A DNA stretch of 64,000 nt from Nocardia sp. BMG51109 (GTDB lineage Bacteria > Actinomycetota > Actinomycetes > Mycobacteriales > Mycobacteriaceae), in contig NZ_JAFQ01000004.1 of assembly GCF_000526215.1 (NCBI RefSeq), forward strand, positions 2,976,001-3,040,000. Reading direction: 5' to 3'. Shown here piece by piece: positions 1-8,568 of this stretch. The position numbers and the translations under genes are program-made. A model generated the notes under the pieces. It saw nothing but the letters and a program-made list of their open reading frames with translations. It was not told the origin of the DNA and searched no databases. How positions within the stretch are numbered: the stretch's first letter is position 1; each line of letters begins with the position of its first letter.

Positions 1-563
1 AGGTCGACTCGAACGTCGGCGACGCCGTCAGCAACGTGCTGATGCACGGCATCGGGGAGGCGCCCGGCCATCGCCCGCGCACGGCCCCGCCGGTCGCCGA
101 GGCGCCGGCCATCACGATTCCCGATGTGGCCCCCAGCAAGCGGGCGATCCGGTTCGACGACGTCTCCGTCGGCGACGAACTGCCCACCCGCAACGTCAAG
201 CTCACCCGTGGCGACCTGGTCAACTACGCCGGTGTCTCCGGCGACGCCAACCCCATCCACTGGAGCGACGACGTGGTCGGGCTCGTCGGCCTGGACAACG
301 TGGTGGCGCACGGCATGCTCACCATGGGCCTGGGCGGCGGGTTCGTCACCTCCTGGCTCGGCGACCCGGGCGCGGTCAAGGAGTACAACGTCCGCTTCAC
401 CAGTCCGGTCTACGTGCCCGCCGACCGGCCGGCCGAGATCGAGTACACCGGCAAGGTGAAGTCGATGGATCCGGAGACCCGCACGGCGGTCGTGGCGATC
501 GTCGCGAAGTCCGAGGGGCGTAAGATTTTCGGACGGGCGACCGCCACGGTGCAGCTGGTGTGA
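1..563 (+). CDS. hadB: (3R)-hydroxyacyl-ACP dehydratase, HadB-type (partial, probable HadA/HadB fusion)
   Basis: This MaoC/hotdog-fold dehydratase dehydrates 3-hydroxyacyl-ACP during FAS-II elongation of meromycolic acids. The hydratase motif is visible as YAGVSGDANPIHW, followed by AHGMLTMGLGGGFVTSW, both very close to M. tuberculosis HadB as I remember it. HadB there is about 142 residues and starts just before the region equivalent to IRFDDVSVGDELP. Here the frame stays open to the left edge (first full codon at base 3) with a Pro/Ala-rich linker before the HadB part. A GTG at 36 or ATG at 42 would give a free-standing protein, but neither is needed. A fused HadA-HadB polypeptide, as reported in Nocardia, is the simplest reading. 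tRNA-Trp and secE follow, as in mycobacteria, but no hadC is seen in between. Confidence 0.85.
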   Translation, partial: VDSNVGDAVSNVLMHGIGEAPGHRPRTAPPVAEAPAITIPDVAPSKRAIRFDDVSVGDELPTRNVKLTRGDLVNYAGVSGDANPIHWSDDVVGLVGLDNVVAHGMLTMGLGGGFVTSWLGDPGAVKEYNVRFTSPVYVPADRPAEIEYTGKVKSMDPETRTAVVAIVAKSEGRKIFGRATATVQLV

Positions 564-623
564 GCGGCCCGGTAGGCGGTCCATCCCGGCGGCGTGCCTC
601 GTGATCGGCACGGTCGAACCCGA

Positions 624-654
624 TTGGCAATCCGGAGGATCGGTAACGTACACT
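624..654 (+). promoter_or_regulatory. candidate promoter for tRNA-Trp/secE/nusG
   Basis: A TTGGCA hexamer at 624-629 and a TACACT hexamer at 649-654 are spaced 19 bases apart (18 if TGGCAA is taken as the -35). They lie in the 270-base gap between the dehydratase gene and tRNA-Trp, where a promoter is expected. The assignment rests only on hexamer match and position. Confidence 0.45.
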
Positions 655-746
655 CGGGTTTCTGGGTCGCCAGCCGCTGCGCGCTGCTCTGAAAGGGCTG
701 GTTCCGACCGGGGATACCCGTCGGGGCCGCCGTCGCCGGAGCGGCG

Positions 747-780
747 CGCGTGTTGTGTAATACCGCGTGTTGTGTGATAC
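747..780 (+). repeat. 17-bp tandem direct repeat upstream of tRNA-Trp
   Basis: CGCGTGTTGTGTAATAC (747-763) is followed at once by CGCGTGTTGTGTGATAC (764-780), differing at one base. The pair ends 53 bases before the mature tRNA-Trp 5' end. It could be a duplicated promoter element (each copy ends in a -10-like RATAC) or a binding site. Confidence 0.75.
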
Positions 781-833
781 CTGGATACAACTGAAAAGAA
801 ACGGTGCTGGATAACCGACGGACATCCAGCCGA

Positions 834-906
<73 letters not shown>

Positions 907-940
907 CACTGGATGCCAGCGACGAGAGCGAGGAGTGGAC

Positions 941-1360
941 GTGAGCGACGAGGACCTTCGCCGCGGCGCGCATGCGTCCGATGACGACGACGATGCCGCG
1001 GCGGTGAGTCGGCCGAGTGGTAAGCGGTCGAGCCGGCGTGCTCGCGGAACGTCCTCGCAGAGCGATACGGGTTCGGTCGCCACGATCGAGCGGTCGGCCG
1101 GTTCCCGGGCCGACTCGGACTCCGGGAAGGCGTCCACATCGTCTGGCAAGAAGGCCTCGGGCGGATCGGCGAATCCGTTCAAGCGCCTGGTGAAGTTCCT
1201 GCGCGAGGTTGTCGCGGAACTCCGCAAGGTGATCTGGCCCAACCGCAAGCAGATGGTCACCTATACGAGCGTGGTCTTGGTGTTCGTGGTCTTCATGGTC
1301 GCGTTCATCGCCGGGTTGGATCTGGCGTTCATCAAGGGTGTCAACTGGCTGTTCGGCTAG
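941..1360 (+). CDS. secE: preprotein translocase subunit SecE
   Basis: SecE is the small membrane subunit of the SecYEG export channel. The 139-residue product has a long Ser/Asp-rich disordered N-terminus (about residues 1-75). The conserved amphipathic stretch [15 protein letters not shown] comes next, then one transmembrane helix near residues 107-125. The long N-terminal extension is normal for actinobacterial SecE. I chose GTG 941 because AGGAG at 931-935 lies five bases before it and because the product then begins MSDE, like mycobacterial SecE; a GTG at 935 is also in frame. It sits 34 bases after tRNA-Trp and before nusG, the standard secE-nusG pair. Confidence 0.93.
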   Translation: MSDEDLRRGAHASDDDDDAAAVSRPSGKRSSRRARGTSSQSDTGSVATIERSAGSRADSDSGKASTSSGKKASGGSANPFKRLVKFLREVVAELRKVIWPNRKQMVTYTSVVLVFVVFMVAFIAGLDLAFIKGVNWLFG

Positions 1361-1439
1361 CTGACGTCAGCGCCGGTACACCGCTCCCGAACAGGCCGGA
1401 ATTCGGCCGGGCCGGGGCGGAGCCATCCGCCGGATGTAG

Positions 1440-2306
<867 letters not shown>

Positions 2307-2345
2307 GACTTGCAATAAGGCAAGAACCCAACCAAGGAAAGAAAG

Positions 2346-2780
2346 ATGCCCCCCAAGAAGAAGAAGGTCGCTGGGCTCATCAAGCTCCAGATCCAGGCCG
2401 GCCAGGCGAATCCCGCCCCGCCGGTCGGTCCCGCGCTGGGTCAGCACGGCGTCAACATCATGGAGTTCTGCAAGGCGTACAACGCCGCGACCGAGTCGCA
2501 GCGCGGCAACGTCATCCCGGTCGAGATCACGGTCTTCGAGGACCGCTCGTTCGACTTCAAGCTGAAGACTCCGCCCGCCGCCAAGCTCCTGCTCAAGGCC
2601 GCCGGTGTGCAGAAGGGCTCCGCCGAGCCGCACCGCAACAAGGTCGCCACGGTCAGCATGGATCAGATCCGCGAGATCGCCAAGACCAAGCAGGAAGATC
2701 TGAACGCCTACGACCTCGATCATGCGGCCAAGATCATCGCCGGCACCGCTCGCTCGATGGGTATCACCATCTCCGACTGA
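2346..2780 (+). CDS. rplK: 50S ribosomal protein L11
   Basis: L11 binds the 23S rRNA GTPase-associated centre and forms part of the thiostrepton pocket. The 144-residue product has the Pro-rich N-terminal helix [19 protein letters not shown] with the conserved prolines intact. The RNA-binding C-terminal domain follows, ending near [10 protein letters not shown]. Start is ATG 2346 with AAGGAAAG just before it. Because this L11 looks wild type, any thiopeptide resistance in the strain would have to come from elsewhere, for example the methyltransferase at 50555. Confidence 0.98.
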   Translation: MPPKKKKVAGLIKLQIQAGQANPAPPVGPALGQHGVNIMEFCKAYNAATESQRGNVIPVEITVFEDRSFDFKLKTPPAAKLLLKAAGVQKGSAEPHRNKVATVSMDQIREIAKTKQEDLNAYDLDHAAKIIAGTARSMGITISD

Positions 2781-2788
2781 GCTTTTCG

Positions 2789-2805
2789 GGGCGGCTTCGC
2801 CGCCC
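2789..2805 (+). other. short hairpin between rplK and rplA
   Basis: GGGCGGC (2789-2795) pairs perfectly with GCCGCCC (2799-2805) across a TTC loop, nine bases after the rplK stop. There is no T-run, so it is more likely an mRNA-stability or partial attenuation hairpin than a full terminator. Confidence 0.5.
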
Positions 2806-2881
2806 GCGGCATTCCGGCTCCGGTGGGAGGGACGGCCAGTCCCGGCAACCACATCTGAACTCCAGGACAGGACAGAAAATC

Positions 2882-3595
2882 ATGGCAAAACGAAGCAAGG
2901 CTTATCTCGAGGCGGCCGCCAAGGTCGACCGCGCTCAGCTCTACTCGCCGCTGGCCGCCACGCGGTTGGCGAAGGACACCTCCACCAAGAAGACCGACGC
3001 CACCGTCGAGGTCGCCGTCCGGCTGGGCGTCGATCCGCGCAAGGCCGATCAGATGGTCCGCGGCACCGTGAACCTGCCGCACGGCACCGGTAAGACCGCC
3101 CGCGTCATCGTGTTCGCGGCCGGCGAGAAGGCCGCCGAGGCCGAGGCCGCCGGCGCCGACGCCGTGGGCGCCGAGGACCTGATCGAGCGCATCCAGGGCG
3201 GTTGGCTCGAGTTCGACGCCGCGATCGCCACGCCGGACCAGATGGCCAAGGTCGGCCGCATCGCGCGAGTGCTGGGCCCGCGCGGCCTGATGCCGAACCC
3301 GAAGACGGGCACGGTCACCACCGATGTGACCAAGGCCGTCAACGAGATCAAGGGCGGCAAGATCAACTTCCGCGTCGACAAGCAGGCCAACCTGCATTTC
3401 GTGATCGGCAAGGCGTCCTTCGACGACAAGAACCTGGTGGAGAACTACGGCGCCGCGCTGGACGAGATCCTGCGCCTGAAGCCCTCGAACGCGAAGGGCC
3501 GCTACGTCAAGAAGGTGACGATTTCGACGAACACCGGCCCGGGCATCCCGGTGGACCCGAACCGCACCCGCAACCTCACCGACGAGGACGCGTAG
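2882..3595 (+). CDS. rplA: 50S ribosomal protein L1
   Basis: L1 forms the mobile stalk at the ribosomal E site and often represses its own operon. The product is 237 residues, the usual length, and contains the L1 signature [15 protein letters not shown] and the C-terminal motif [20 protein letters not shown]. Start is ATG 2882, preceded by AGGACAGGACAG. The frame extends much further upstream without a stop, through nusG and rplK in another register, but the family start is clear. A strong hairpin follows the gene. Confidence 0.97.
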   Translation: MAKRSKAYLEAAAKVDRAQLYSPLAATRLAKDTSTKKTDATVEVAVRLGVDPRKADQMVRGTVNLPHGTGKTARVIVFAAGEKAAEAEAAGADAVGAEDLIERIQGGWLEFDAAIATPDQMAKVGRIARVLGPRGLMPNPKTGTVTTDVTKAVNEIKGGKINFRVDKQANLHFVIGKASFDDKNLVENYGAALDEILRLKPSNAKGRYVKKVTISTNTGPGIPVDPNRTRNLTDEDA

Positions 3596-3610
3596 CACGC
3601 TGAACCCCGC

Positions 3611-3640
3611 ACGGCCGGTACGGATCTCCGTACCGGCCGT
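3611..3640 (+). terminator. terminator-like hairpin after rplA
   Basis: ACGGCCGGTACGG (3611-3623) and CCGTACCGGCCGT (3628-3640) form a perfect 13-bp stem with the loop ATCT. The stem starts 15 bases after the rplA stop. Only a weak T-rich tail (TCGTCTGTC) follows, as is common in actinobacteria. Confidence 0.8.
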
Positions 3641-3715
3641 TCGTCTGTCGACGGGTGGATTCGTCTTCGGCCGAACGGATCCCCATTACCCGATCGGCCC
3701 GGCCGGATGTCAACT

Positions 3716-3721
3716 TATACT
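3716..3721 (+). promoter_or_regulatory. -10 box of hicB, leaderless arrangement
   Basis: TATACT at 3716-3721 is seven bases from the hicB ATG at 3729, so transcription would start at or next to the start codon. There is no Shine-Dalgarno sequence before the ATG. No good -35 hexamer is visible. Confidence 0.6.
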
Positions 3722-3728
3722 TGGCTGC

Positions 3729-3938
3729 ATGAGCCGCACAGTGCATGTTCCCTACACGCTGGAACAGGATGAGGATGGAGCGTGGTGCGCCAGTGCCAGT
3801 CTTCGTCCCGGTGCTACTGCCTTTGGCGACGGCGATACAGCTGACGAGGCATTGGCGGATCTTCGCGAAGGTTTGCTTCTTCTGATCGAAGAAGACGGTG
3901 TGCCGGACGAGATGACGGTAACCATGGACGTCGCTTGA
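3729..3938 (+). CDS. hicB: HicB-like antitoxin
   Basis: This small 69-residue protein has the HicB partial RNase-H-like fold. It shows a conserved start (VPYTLEQDEDGAWCASASL), the acidic central stretch GDGDTADEALADLREGL, and no obvious C-terminal DNA-binding domain. HicB proteins bind and neutralise HicA. The next gene, 30 bases downstream, is hicA, so the order is antitoxin first. The pair sits between the ribosomal operons rplK-rplA and rplJ-rplL, in slightly lower-GC sequence than its neighbours, suggesting an acquired module. Without a DNA-binding tail, autoregulation of the kind seen in larger HicB proteins is uncertain. Confidence 0.82.
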   Translation: MSRTVHVPYTLEQDEDGAWCASASLRPGATAFGDGDTADEALADLREGLLLLIEEDGVPDEMTVTMDVA

Positions 3939-3968
3939 TCGTCTTCAGTCGATACACGGGGGGAACAA

Positions 3969-4193
3969 TTGCCGCCGGTACCTGTTGTGCCAGGCAGGAA
4001 AGTTATTCGCGCCCTTGAGAAGTGCGGGTGGAGATTGGTGCGAACCCGCGGCAGCCACCACCTGATGAGGCACCCGGATGGTCGTGAGGTAGTGGTCCCG
4101 GTTCATCAGGGGCGAGATCTCAAACGGGGGACGCTGCGGGGGATTCTCAAAGAAGCCTTTATGACTGTGGAAGAGCTGACCAAGCTCCTCTAG
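3969..4193 (+). CDS. hicA: HicA-like mRNA interferase toxin
   Basis: HicA toxins are dsRBD-fold ribonucleases that cut mRNA. The 74-residue product has the family pattern GRKVIRALEKCGWRLVRTRGSHHLMRHPDG, where the histidine of GSHH is the catalytic position. It is followed by VVVPVHQGRDLKRGTLRGILK. Start is TTG 3969 with a G-rich stretch (GGGGGGAAC) upstream; no ATG fits. It is preceded by hicB and probably co-transcribed with it. The toxin looks intact. Confidence 0.85.
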   Translation: MPPVPVVPGRKVIRALEKCGWRLVRTRGSHHLMRHPDGREVVVPVHQGRDLKRGTLRGILKEAFMTVEELTKLL

Positions 4194-4518
4194 GCCCGTT
4201 TTGGCGGATGGGGGTGGGGTCGGCTATTCTGTGCTGTGGTCGTCGGCCTGTTCGGCGATCAACCCCAATCGTTCTACCGAAGACCGTTGGTTGCTGCCGT
4301 CAGGCAGCTGAAGGTCCGGCGCTGATGTCGGCGGCCCACGCAGGGAGAACCGAGGACGGAATTGTCCGCTGGCGGATGCCGTGTAGTCGGCAGGCGTCGG
4401 CGCTGATTTCTTGTGCGCCCCGGAACCTCTGCGTCCGGGGCGTTTGCTTTGTCGCTGGGTCTCGCCTCCGCCGGACGTCGGTAGCACACGAACCGATCAT
4501 CCAGAGAGGAGGCGAAGT
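4194..4518 (+). other. rplJ upstream region (no gene)
   Basis: The 325 bases between hicA and rplJ hold no convincing gene. The distal half looks like a structured 5' leader for rplJ-rplL (see 4416-4450). I could not assign the rplJ promoter with confidence. Confidence 0.6.
4416..4450 (+). promoter_or_regulatory. candidate L10 leader attenuator hairpin
   Basis: CGCCCCGGA (4416-4424) pairs perfectly with TCCGGGGCG (4434-4442) around a nine-base loop, and TTTGCTTTG follows. The hairpin is about 70 bases before rplJ. In many bacteria L10 (with L12) binds an rplJ leader RNA to regulate its own operon. This hairpin could be the terminator or attenuator part. It was identified by position and structure only. 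Confidence 0.5.
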
Positions 4519-5064
4519 ATGGCGAAGACCTGGAAGGTCAACGCGGTCGAGGAGATCAGCGAGCAGTTCAAGGGTTCCACCGCCACCGTGATCACGGAAT
4601 ACCGTGGTCTGTCGGTCGGCAAGCTCACCGAGCTGCGCCGGGCCCTGGGCTCGAACGCCACTTACTCCATCGCCAAGAACACCCTGGTCAAGCGCGCCGC
4701 CGCCGACGCGGACGTGGACGGCCTGGACGACTTGTTCGTCGGCCCGACCGCGATCACCTTCGTCAAGGGTGATCCGGTCGATGCGGCGAAAGCGCTGAAG
4801 ACCTTCGCCAAGGACAACAAGTCCCTGGTCATCAAGGGCGGATACATGGACGGCGCCCCGCTGTCCGTGGCCGAGGTCGAGCGCATCGCCGACCTGGAGT
4901 CCCGCGAGGTGCTGCTGGCCAAGCTGGCCGGTGCCATGAAGGGCAACCTGTACAAGGCCGCCGGCCTGTTCGCCGCCCCCGCGGGTCAGGTCGTCCGCCT
5001 GTTCGCCGCGCTCGAGGACCAGAAGCGTGCCGAGGGCGGCGACGCCGCTCCGGCCGCCGAATGA
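4519..5064 (+). CDS. rplJ: 50S ribosomal protein L10
   Basis: L10 anchors L7/L12 dimers to the ribosomal stalk. The 181-residue protein shows the L10 pattern [20 protein letters not shown] and the mid-region [18 protein letters not shown]. The C-terminal helix that binds L7/L12 dimers contains [14 protein letters not shown]. Start is ATG 4519 with a strong AGAGAGGAGG ribosome binding site. rplL follows 42 bases downstream in the same operon. Confidence 0.97.
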   Translation: MAKTWKVNAVEEISEQFKGSTATVITEYRGLSVGKLTELRRALGSNATYSIAKNTLVKRAAADADVDGLDDLFVGPTAITFVKGDPVDAAKALKTFAKDNKSLVIKGGYMDGAPLSVAEVERIADLESREVLLAKLAGAMKGNLYKAAGLFAAPAGQVVRLFAALEDQKRAEGGDAAPAAE

Positions 5065-5106
5065 TCCTTCCCCCCATCGAGACCCATCACCGAAAGGAAT
5101 ACCACC

Positions 5107-5490
5107 ATGGCCAACGTTGACGAGCTGCTCGACACCATCGGCAACATGACCCTGCTCGAGCTGTCGGACTTCGTGAAGAAGTTCGAGGAGAAGTTCGACG
5201 TCACCGCCGCCGCCCCGGTCGCCGTCGCCGCCGCTCCGGCCGGTGCCGCCGCCGGTGCCGAGCCCGTCGAGGAGCAGGACGAGTTCGACGTCGTCCTCGA
5301 GGGCGCCGGCGACAAGAAGATCCAGGTCATCAAGGTCGTCCGCGAGATCGTGTCCGGCCTGGGCCTGAAGGAGGCCAAGGACCTGGTCGAGGGCGCCCCG
5401 AAGCCGATCCTGGAGAAGGTCGCCAAGGAGCAGGCCGACGCCGCGAAGACCAAGCTGGAAGAGGCCGGCGCCAAGGTCTCCGTCAAGTAG
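5107..5490 (+). CDS. rplL: 50S ribosomal protein L7/L12
   Basis: L7/L12 is the multimeric stalk protein that recruits translational GTPases. The 127-residue product has the N-terminal dimerisation helices ([20 protein letters not shown]). An Ala-rich hinge lies at about residues 33-55, and the conserved C-terminal domain ends with GAKVSVK. Start is ATG 5107, with AAAGGAA seven to eight bases upstream. A terminator-like hairpin lies about 40 bases after the stop. Confidence 0.97.
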   Translation: MANVDELLDTIGNMTLLELSDFVKKFEEKFDVTAAAPVAVAAAPAGAAAGAEPVEEQDEFDVVLEGAGDKKIQVIKVVREIVSGLGLKEAKDLVEGAPKPILEKVAKEQADAAKTKLEEAGAKVSVK

Positions 5491-5816
5491 TCGGTTTCCT
5501 GTGGATTAACCACGGTCGTACCGTGTCGCAGCGGGCGGTTCCCTCGGGGACCGCCCACTGCTCATTTCAACGGAAAATAGCCCGTTAAATTCGCAGGGTG
5601 TCCATGCCGGTGGCCTGCCGGCCTGGCCGCGGTACGCATCGTCGCCGGTCGTATGACACTCGTGCGACAAAGTTTCTACTGGCGAGTCAGGTAGGGTGTC
5701 CGAGACAAGCGGCATACGATACAGTGGCCGCACCCCAGTGCTCCGCGTCACACAGCGCTGGGATCGCCGTGGCGCGGTTGCGTGGGCGCTCGTCAGAAGA
5801 AGTCGTGGAGGTTGGC
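5491..5816 (+). other. rplL-mceG intergenic region (no gene)
   Basis: The 326 bases contain the rplL terminator and must contain the mce operon promoter. Possible -10 boxes are TAGGGT (5692-5697), TACGAT (5715-5720) and TACAGT (5720-5725), none with a convincing -35. No KstR-type site is seen here. A longer in-frame extension of mceG to GTG 5598 crosses this region but lacks family similarity. Confidence 0.5.
5533..5556 (+). terminator. terminator hairpin after rplL
   Basis: GGGCGGT (5533-5539) pairs with ACCGCCC (5550-5556). The stem continues through a T-G pair and a C/G tract to a small loop. The following ACTGCTCATTT is moderately T-rich. Confidence 0.7.
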
Positions 5817-6893
5817 GTGGGCGTCGAGGTCAGGACCGAAGGGGTCACGAAATCTTTCGGTTCGCAGCGTATTTGGCAGGATGTAACCCTCACCCTGCCC
5901 CCCGGGGAAGTCAGCGCCCTGCTCGGCCCCTCAGGTACCGGTAAGTCCGTCTTTCTGAAGTCTCTGATCGGCCTGCTGCGCCCCGAGCGCGGCTCGATCT
6001 TCATCGACGGAACCGACATCACCACCTGTTCGAACAAGGATCTCTACGAGATCCGCAAGCTGTTCGGCGTCCTGTTCCAGGACGGTGCGCTGTTCGGTTC
6101 GATGAACCTGTTCGACAACGTGGCCTTCCCGCTGCGCGAGCACACCAAGAAGAGCGAATCCGAGATCAAGAAGATCGTCATGGAGAAGCTCGAGCTGACC
6201 GGTCTGGTCGGCGCCGAAGGCAAGCTGCCCGGCGAGATCTCCGGCGGTATGCGCAAGCGCGCGGGCCTGGCTCGCGCGCTGGTGCTGGACCCGCAGATCA
6301 TCCTCGTCGACGAGCCCGACTCGGGTCTGGACCCGGTCCGCACCACCTACATCAGCCAGCTGCTGCTCGACATCAACGCGCAGATCGACGCCACGATCCT
6401 GATCGTGACGCACAACATCCAGGTGGCCCGCACGATCCCCGACAACATCGGCATGCTGTTCCGCCGTCAGCTGGTCATGTTCGGTCCCCGCGAGGTGCTG
6501 CTCACCTCGGAGGAGCCCGTGGTCAAGCAGTTCCTCAACGGCCGCATGGTCGGTCCGATCGGTATGACCGAGGAGAAGGACGAGACGCAGATGGCCCGCG
6601 AGCAGGCCCTCGCCGACGCCGGCCACTACGACAACGGCATCGACGACATTCAGGGCATCCCGCCGCAGATGAAGGTCAATCCGGGCATGCCCGTGCGCCA
6701 GGCCGTCGAACGGCGCCGCCGTCGCGTCCGCGAGATCATGCACACGCTGCCGCACGCGGCGCAGATCGCCATCCAGGAATCGATGGAAGAGAACGGCGAT
6801 ACACAAGTCCTACCCGCCTATACCGGTAATGCTCCGGAATATCAGGGCGGCGCGTACGACACCACTGTTCGACACAACCGAACCAACGGGTAA
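5817..6893 (+). CDS. mceG: Mce transporter ATPase (MceG/Mkl)
   Basis: MceG is the cytoplasmic ATPase that powers Mce lipid importers. The 358-residue product shows Walker A GPSGTGKS at residues 37-44, a Q-loop at FQDG, the ABC signature ISGGM at 141-145 and Walker B ILVDEP at 162-167. It also has the C-terminal extension typical of Mkl. I chose GTG 5817 because GGAGG lies five bases upstream and the length then matches Mkl (about 359 residues). yrbEA begins 11 bases after the stop. In M. tuberculosis mkl lies alone between rplL and rpoB and serves unlinked mce operons; here it is the first gene of a complete mce operon. Confidence 0.95.
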   Translation: MGVEVRTEGVTKSFGSQRIWQDVTLTLPPGEVSALLGPSGTGKSVFLKSLIGLLRPERGSIFIDGTDITTCSNKDLYEIRKLFGVLFQDGALFGSMNLFDNVAFPLREHTKKSESEIKKIVMEKLELTGLVGAEGKLPGEISGGMRKRAGLARALVLDPQIILVDEPDSGLDPVRTTYISQLLLDINAQIDATILIVTHNIQVARTIPDNIGMLFRRQLVMFGPREVLLTSEEPVVKQFLNGRMVGPIGMTEEKDETQMAREQALADAGHYDNGIDDIQGIPPQMKVNPGMPVRQAVERRRRRVREIMHTLPHAAQIAIQESMEENGDTQVLPAYTGNAPEYQGGAYDTTVRHNRTNG

Positions 6894-6904
6894 CATACGC
6901 GACC

Positions 6905-7699
6905 GTGAATCAAACCCTGACGCGGCTGCGCACCCCGGTCGAGTCGGGTTTTGCTCAGGCCGGCAATATCTTTGCGCTGCTCATCAGCGTTGCACGCAAG
7001 ACCTTCGTCCGGCCGTTCCAGTGGCGGGAGTTCGTCGAACAGTCGTGGTTCATCGCGAGTGTGTCGATCCTTCCCGCCTCCCTGGTGGCAATCCCGTTCG
7101 GCGCCGTGGTGGCGTTACAGACCGGTTCACTGATCAAGCAGCTGGGCGCCGAGTCGTTCACCGGCGCGACCAGTGTGCTGGCCACGGTGCAACAGGCGGC
7201 CCCGGTCGTCACCGCGCTGATCATCGCGGGCGCGGCGGGTTCGGCCGTCGCCGCGGATCTGGGCTCGCGGACGATCCGCGAGGAGATCGACGCGATGGAA
7301 GTCCTCGGCATCGATCCGGTGCAGCGGCTGGTGGTGCCGCGCGTACTGGGCATGATGCTGGTCGCCGTGCTGCTGAACGGCCTGGTGTCGGTCGTCGGCA
7401 TCTGCGGCGGTTACGGATTCAACGTGCTGCTGCAGGGTGGCACGCCGGGTGCCTACCTGGCCTCGTTCTCCGCGCTGGCGCAGTTGCCCGACCTGTGGAT
7501 CGGTGAGATCAAGGCGGTCATCTTCGGGCTGCTCGCGGGCGTCATCGCCGCCTACAAGGGGCTGCATCCCAAGGGGGGACCGAAAGGAGTAGGTGACGCG
7601 GTGAATCAGTCCGTGGTGATCACCTTCCTGGTGCTCTTCTTCGTCAATCTGATCCTGACGTTGGTGTACCTGCAGATCGTCCCCTCCAAGGGCTCCTGA
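6905..7699 (+). CDS. yrbEA: Mce transporter permease YrbEA
   Basis: This is a MlaE/YrbE-family inner-membrane permease that pairs with YrbEB and the MceG ATPase. The 264-residue product has about five hydrophobic segments and the conserved EEIDAMEVLGIDPVQRLVVPR loop. A glycine-rich C-terminal segment (AYKGLHPKGGPKGVGDAVN) is the probable ATPase contact. Start is GTG 6905. yrbEB begins two bases after the stop, so the two are co-translated. Confidence 0.95.
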   Translation: MNQTLTRLRTPVESGFAQAGNIFALLISVARKTFVRPFQWREFVEQSWFIASVSILPASLVAIPFGAVVALQTGSLIKQLGAESFTGATSVLATVQQAAPVVTALIIAGAAGSAVAADLGSRTIREEIDAMEVLGIDPVQRLVVPRVLGMMLVAVLLNGLVSVVGICGGYGFNVLLQGGTPGAYLASFSALAQLPDLWIGEIKAVIFGLLAGVIAAYKGLHPKGGPKGVGDAVNQSVVITFLVLFFVNLILTLVYLQIVPSKGS

Positions 7700-7701
7700 C
7701 C

Positions 7702-8568
7702 ATGGTCGTTGCACAGCGTTCCCCGATCGTCGCGAAGCAGCTGCGCCGGGTCGGCAGGGTCCTGCGCGGACCCGTCGACGTGATCGATCGCGCCGGCGAT
7801 CAGATGGCCTTCTATTCCAAGGCCATCGCGTGGATTCCCCGCACCCTCGTGCACTTCCGCAAGGAGGTGATGCGGCTGCTGGCCGAGGTCACCTTCGGCT
7901 CCGGCGCCCTGGCGGTGATCGGCGGCACCATCGGCGTGGTCGTGATGATGTCGGCCTCGGTCGGCGTGGTCGTCGGACTGCAGGGCTTCAAGGCCCTCGA
8001 CTCCCTGGGCAGCGGGGTGCTGACCGGGTTCCTCACCGGCTACATCAACACCCGTGAGCTGGCTCCGCTGGTGGCGGCGCTGGCATTGTCGGCGACCGTC
8101 GGTTGCGGATTCACGGCACAGCTCGGCGCGATGCGGATCTCCGAGGAGATCGACGCGCTCGAGGTGATGGCGGTGCCCGGTGTGCCGTTCCTGGTGACCA
8201 CGCGCGTGATCGCCGGATTCACGGCGGTGATCCCGCTCTACATCGTCGGCCTGCTCGGTACGTTCGTGGCGTCCCGGCAGATCAGCGTGTGGTTCAACGG
8301 GCAATCGACCGGGTCCTACGACCACTATTTCAGTTTGTTCCTGCCACCCGAGGACGTGTTGTATTCGTTCCTCAAGGTGCTCGTCTTCGCATTCGTGGTG
8401 ATCTTGATCCACTGCTATTACGGATACAACGCCACCGGCGGACCGGCCGGTGTCGGCGTGGCCGTGGGCCGCGCGGTGCGCGCCTCCATCGTGCTGATCA
8501 ACATTCTCGATTTCTTCCTCAGCCTGGCGATCTGGGGAACGACGACCACGGTGCGGGTGGCCGGATGA
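7702..8568 (+). CDS. yrbEB: Mce transporter permease YrbEB
   Basis: This is the second permease of the pair, 288 residues. It has the YrbE loop SEEIDALEVMAVPGVPFLVTTR and the C-terminal glycine-rich motif YNATGGPAGVGVAVGRAV. The N-terminus carries an amphipathic stretch before the first membrane segment. Start is ATG 7702. The stop overlaps the mceA start codon (ATGA), implying translational coupling. Confidence 0.95.
   Translation: MVVAQRSPIVAKQLRRVGRVLRGPVDVIDRAGDQMAFYSKAIAWIPRTLVHFRKEVMRLLAEVTFGSGALAVIGGTIGVVVMMSASVGVVVGLQGFKALDSLGSGVLTGFLTGYINTRELAPLVAALALSATVGCGFTAQLGAMRISEEIDALEVMAVPGVPFLVTTRVIAGFTAVIPLYIVGLLGTFVASRQISVWFNGQSTGSYDHYFSLFLPPEDVLYSFLKVLVFAFVVILIHCYYGYNATGGPAGVGVAVGRAVRASIVLINILDFFLSLAIWGTTTTVRVAG

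Noticed and set aside
5598..5816. Longer MceG starting at GTG 5598
   Set aside because: The extra 73 residues have no similarity to MceG, and GTG 5817 has a good GGAGG site and gives the family length.
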